From JAJPJE01 sp963848375 (GTDB lineage: Bacteria > Acidobacteriota > Terriglobia > Terriglobales > Acidobacteriaceae): a stretch of DNA of 64,000 nt. The stretch spans positions 1 to 64,000 of the forward strand of contig CAWKDK010000018.1 in NCBI GenBank assembly GCA_963848375.1, in the 5' to 3' direction. The notes under the pieces are model-generated. The model saw only the letters and a list, made by a program, of their open reading frames with translations. It was not told the DNA's origin and ran no database searches. Position numbers and translations under genes: made by a program. Positions within the stretch are counted from its first letter, which is position 1. Each line of letters starts with the position of its first letter. Below are positions 63,050 to 64,000 of the stretch, piece by piece.

Positions 63050-64000
63050 CAACAAGGGAATCAAGATCACGCTCGACGACCTTGCTAACGTCGAAGTGAA
63101 CTCGGCTGTCCCAGTAACCATTGCTGATAAGCCCGGCTCGGCGCAGAAAAGCTACGGCACTTTGACGGGCGAGCAAGAACCGCTTTTCAACGAGGAGCGC
63201 GGGAGCCTGCTGTTGCAAGGCTGGTTCTATCTGGGGGCAGGCGGGCTTTTGGGCGCATTGGCTGGCTGGGCAATCAGCGAGCCCGGTTTCGTGGACGGTC
63301 CGAACGCTCACAGGTGGGGCAATGTCTGGATACTGCCGCTGGTGATGACGTTCTTCTGTATTTCTTGCGGGGTTGCCGAGAGCATCGTCGAACGCTCGCC
63401 AATAAAAGCGTTGAAGCGTGCACTTCTAGCCTTGCCACTCGGCATTGCACTTGGCTTCGTCTTCATGTTCGCGGCCAATGTGATCTATGCCATCGGAACG
63501 CAGATTTGTTATGAGGCTGGGGTGCGGACGTTCAAGAATCCCGCCGTGTGGATCGCGCGAGGAGTGGCTTGGATCGCTTTCGGCGTCGGCGGCGGAGTCG
63601 TGTACGGCATCGTCGGCCAATCTTCCAAGAAGCTTCTTTATGGAATCGCGGGCGGCATGATTGGTGCTGGATTGGGAGGCATACTCTTCGATCCGGTTGC
63701 GTGGCTTACTCATGGCGGTGCTGCTAGCCGAGCATTGGGATTTGGCTTGTTCGGCCTCTCCACTGGCATTGCCATGGGCTTTGTTGAAAGCGCTTTGAAA
63801 GACCGCTGGCTGTATGTCACAGCTGGGCCGCTGGCCGGGAAACAGTTCATCCTTTACAAGGCACTCACGGTAATTGGTAGCCAACAGCAATCCGACATTT
63901 ATCTGTTCAAGGACTCCAACATCCTTCCTCAACACGCTGTGATTGAAGTTGCCGGCGCGCGCGTGCAAGTCCGCGCGTTGGGGGACGTGTATGTAGGCGG
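63033..64000 (+). CDS. Multi-spanning membrane protein with C-terminal FHA-like domain (5' part)
   Basis: Starts at ATG 63033 (GAAAGGGA upstream), and the frame is open to the window end (at least 322 residues). N-terminal soluble part, then about six helices (WFYLGAGGLLGALAGWAISE; WILPLVMTFFCISCGVAESI; ALLALPLGIALGFVFMFAAN; IAFGVGGGVVYGIVGQSS). From about residue 255 an FHA-like sandwich begins (LYVTAGPLAGKQFILYKALT, VIGSQQQSDIYLFKDSNILPQHAVIEVAGARVQ split in that order). FHA domains bind phospho-Thr. Homology to known receptors is not established. Confidence 0.75.
   Translation, partial: MPTSNDNKGIKITLDDLANVEVNSAVPVTIADKPGSAQKSYGTLTGEQEPLFNEERGSLLLQGWFYLGAGGLLGALAGWAISEPGFVDGPNAHRWGNVWILPLVMTFFCISCGVAESIVERSPIKALKRALLALPLGIALGFVFMFAANVIYAIGTQICYEAGVRTFKNPAVWIARGVAWIAFGVGGGVVYGIVGQSSKKLLYGIAGGMIGAGLGGILFDPVAWLTHGGAASRALGFGLFGLSTGIAMGFVESALKDRWLYVTAGPLAGKQFILYKALTVIGSQQQSDIYLFKDSNILPQHAVIEVAGARVQVRALGDVYVG

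Overview
The window looks like a chromosomal stretch of a soil-type Acidobacteriota (Terriglobia/Koribacter-like) genome. This is inferred from the mix of PEP-CTERM and dockerin secreted proteins, an archaeal/eukaryotic-type prolyl-tRNA synthetase, a trp-aroQ-aroF-tyrA cluster, many small secreted beta-barrel and DUF proteins, and GTTGTCAG-type intergenic inverted repeats. No rRNA, complete tRNA, CRISPR array or intact transposase is visible.

Region 1 (1-9545) is accessory DNA. It holds the tail of a PEP-CTERM protein, two tandem paralogous secreted C39-like cysteine peptidases with C-terminal dockerins (each broken by two frameshifts), a third decayed dockerin tail, several unrecognised small genes, a Crp/Fnr regulator with a truncated second copy, and two related small zinc-ribbon loci, one a remnant. 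It ends in an 83-bp direct repeat and a 28-nt tRNA 3' end without the rest of the tRNA, which looks like the attachment-site scar of an integrated element.

Region 2 (9.8-31.5 kb) holds a DoxX/GT2/DUF2064/GT-C membrane-glycosylation operon; SDR, DJ-1/PfpI and RidA genes; a radical SAM/SPASM enzyme coupled to a methyltransferase; an RND efflux operon (adaptor, pump, TolC); small secreted and SpoIIAA-like proteins; a cytochrome c; an ECF sigma/anti-sigma/secreted-protein operon; and proS. Region 3 (31.5-37.6 kb) is an aromatic amino acid supraoperon: trpC, trpF, trpB, trpA, chorismate mutase, DAHP synthase, prephenate dehydrogenase. Region 4 (37.6-47.7 kb) has phosphoketolase plus acetate kinase (sugar phosphate to acetyl-phosphate to acetate and ATP), a 3-oxoacid CoA-transferase operon with a coupled small ORF between its subunits, a DUF2339/DUF3999 membrane pair and a cold-shock gene. 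Region 5 (48-59.4 kb) carries outer-membrane-type proteins, a CPA2 antiporter, two sulfatases, a DUF2252 protein, a DUF4239-like membrane protein and small secreted proteins.

Region 6 (59.6 kb to the window end) is the most interesting part: a tight same-strand cluster of a membrane-anchored trypsin-like protease, a ubiquitin-like beta-grasp protein ending in Ala-Gly, an E1-like activating enzyme with a Cys-rich C-terminal part, a JAMM/MPN peptidase carrying a transmembrane helix, and a multi-spanning protein with an FHA-like tail cut by the window edge. It looks like a membrane-tethered bacterial ubiquitin-like pathway with no E2 visible in the window.

A caution applies throughout. At least eight genes in normally intact families contain single-base indels, often at short homopolymers. 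I read most of these as probable sequence errors, though some may be real decay.
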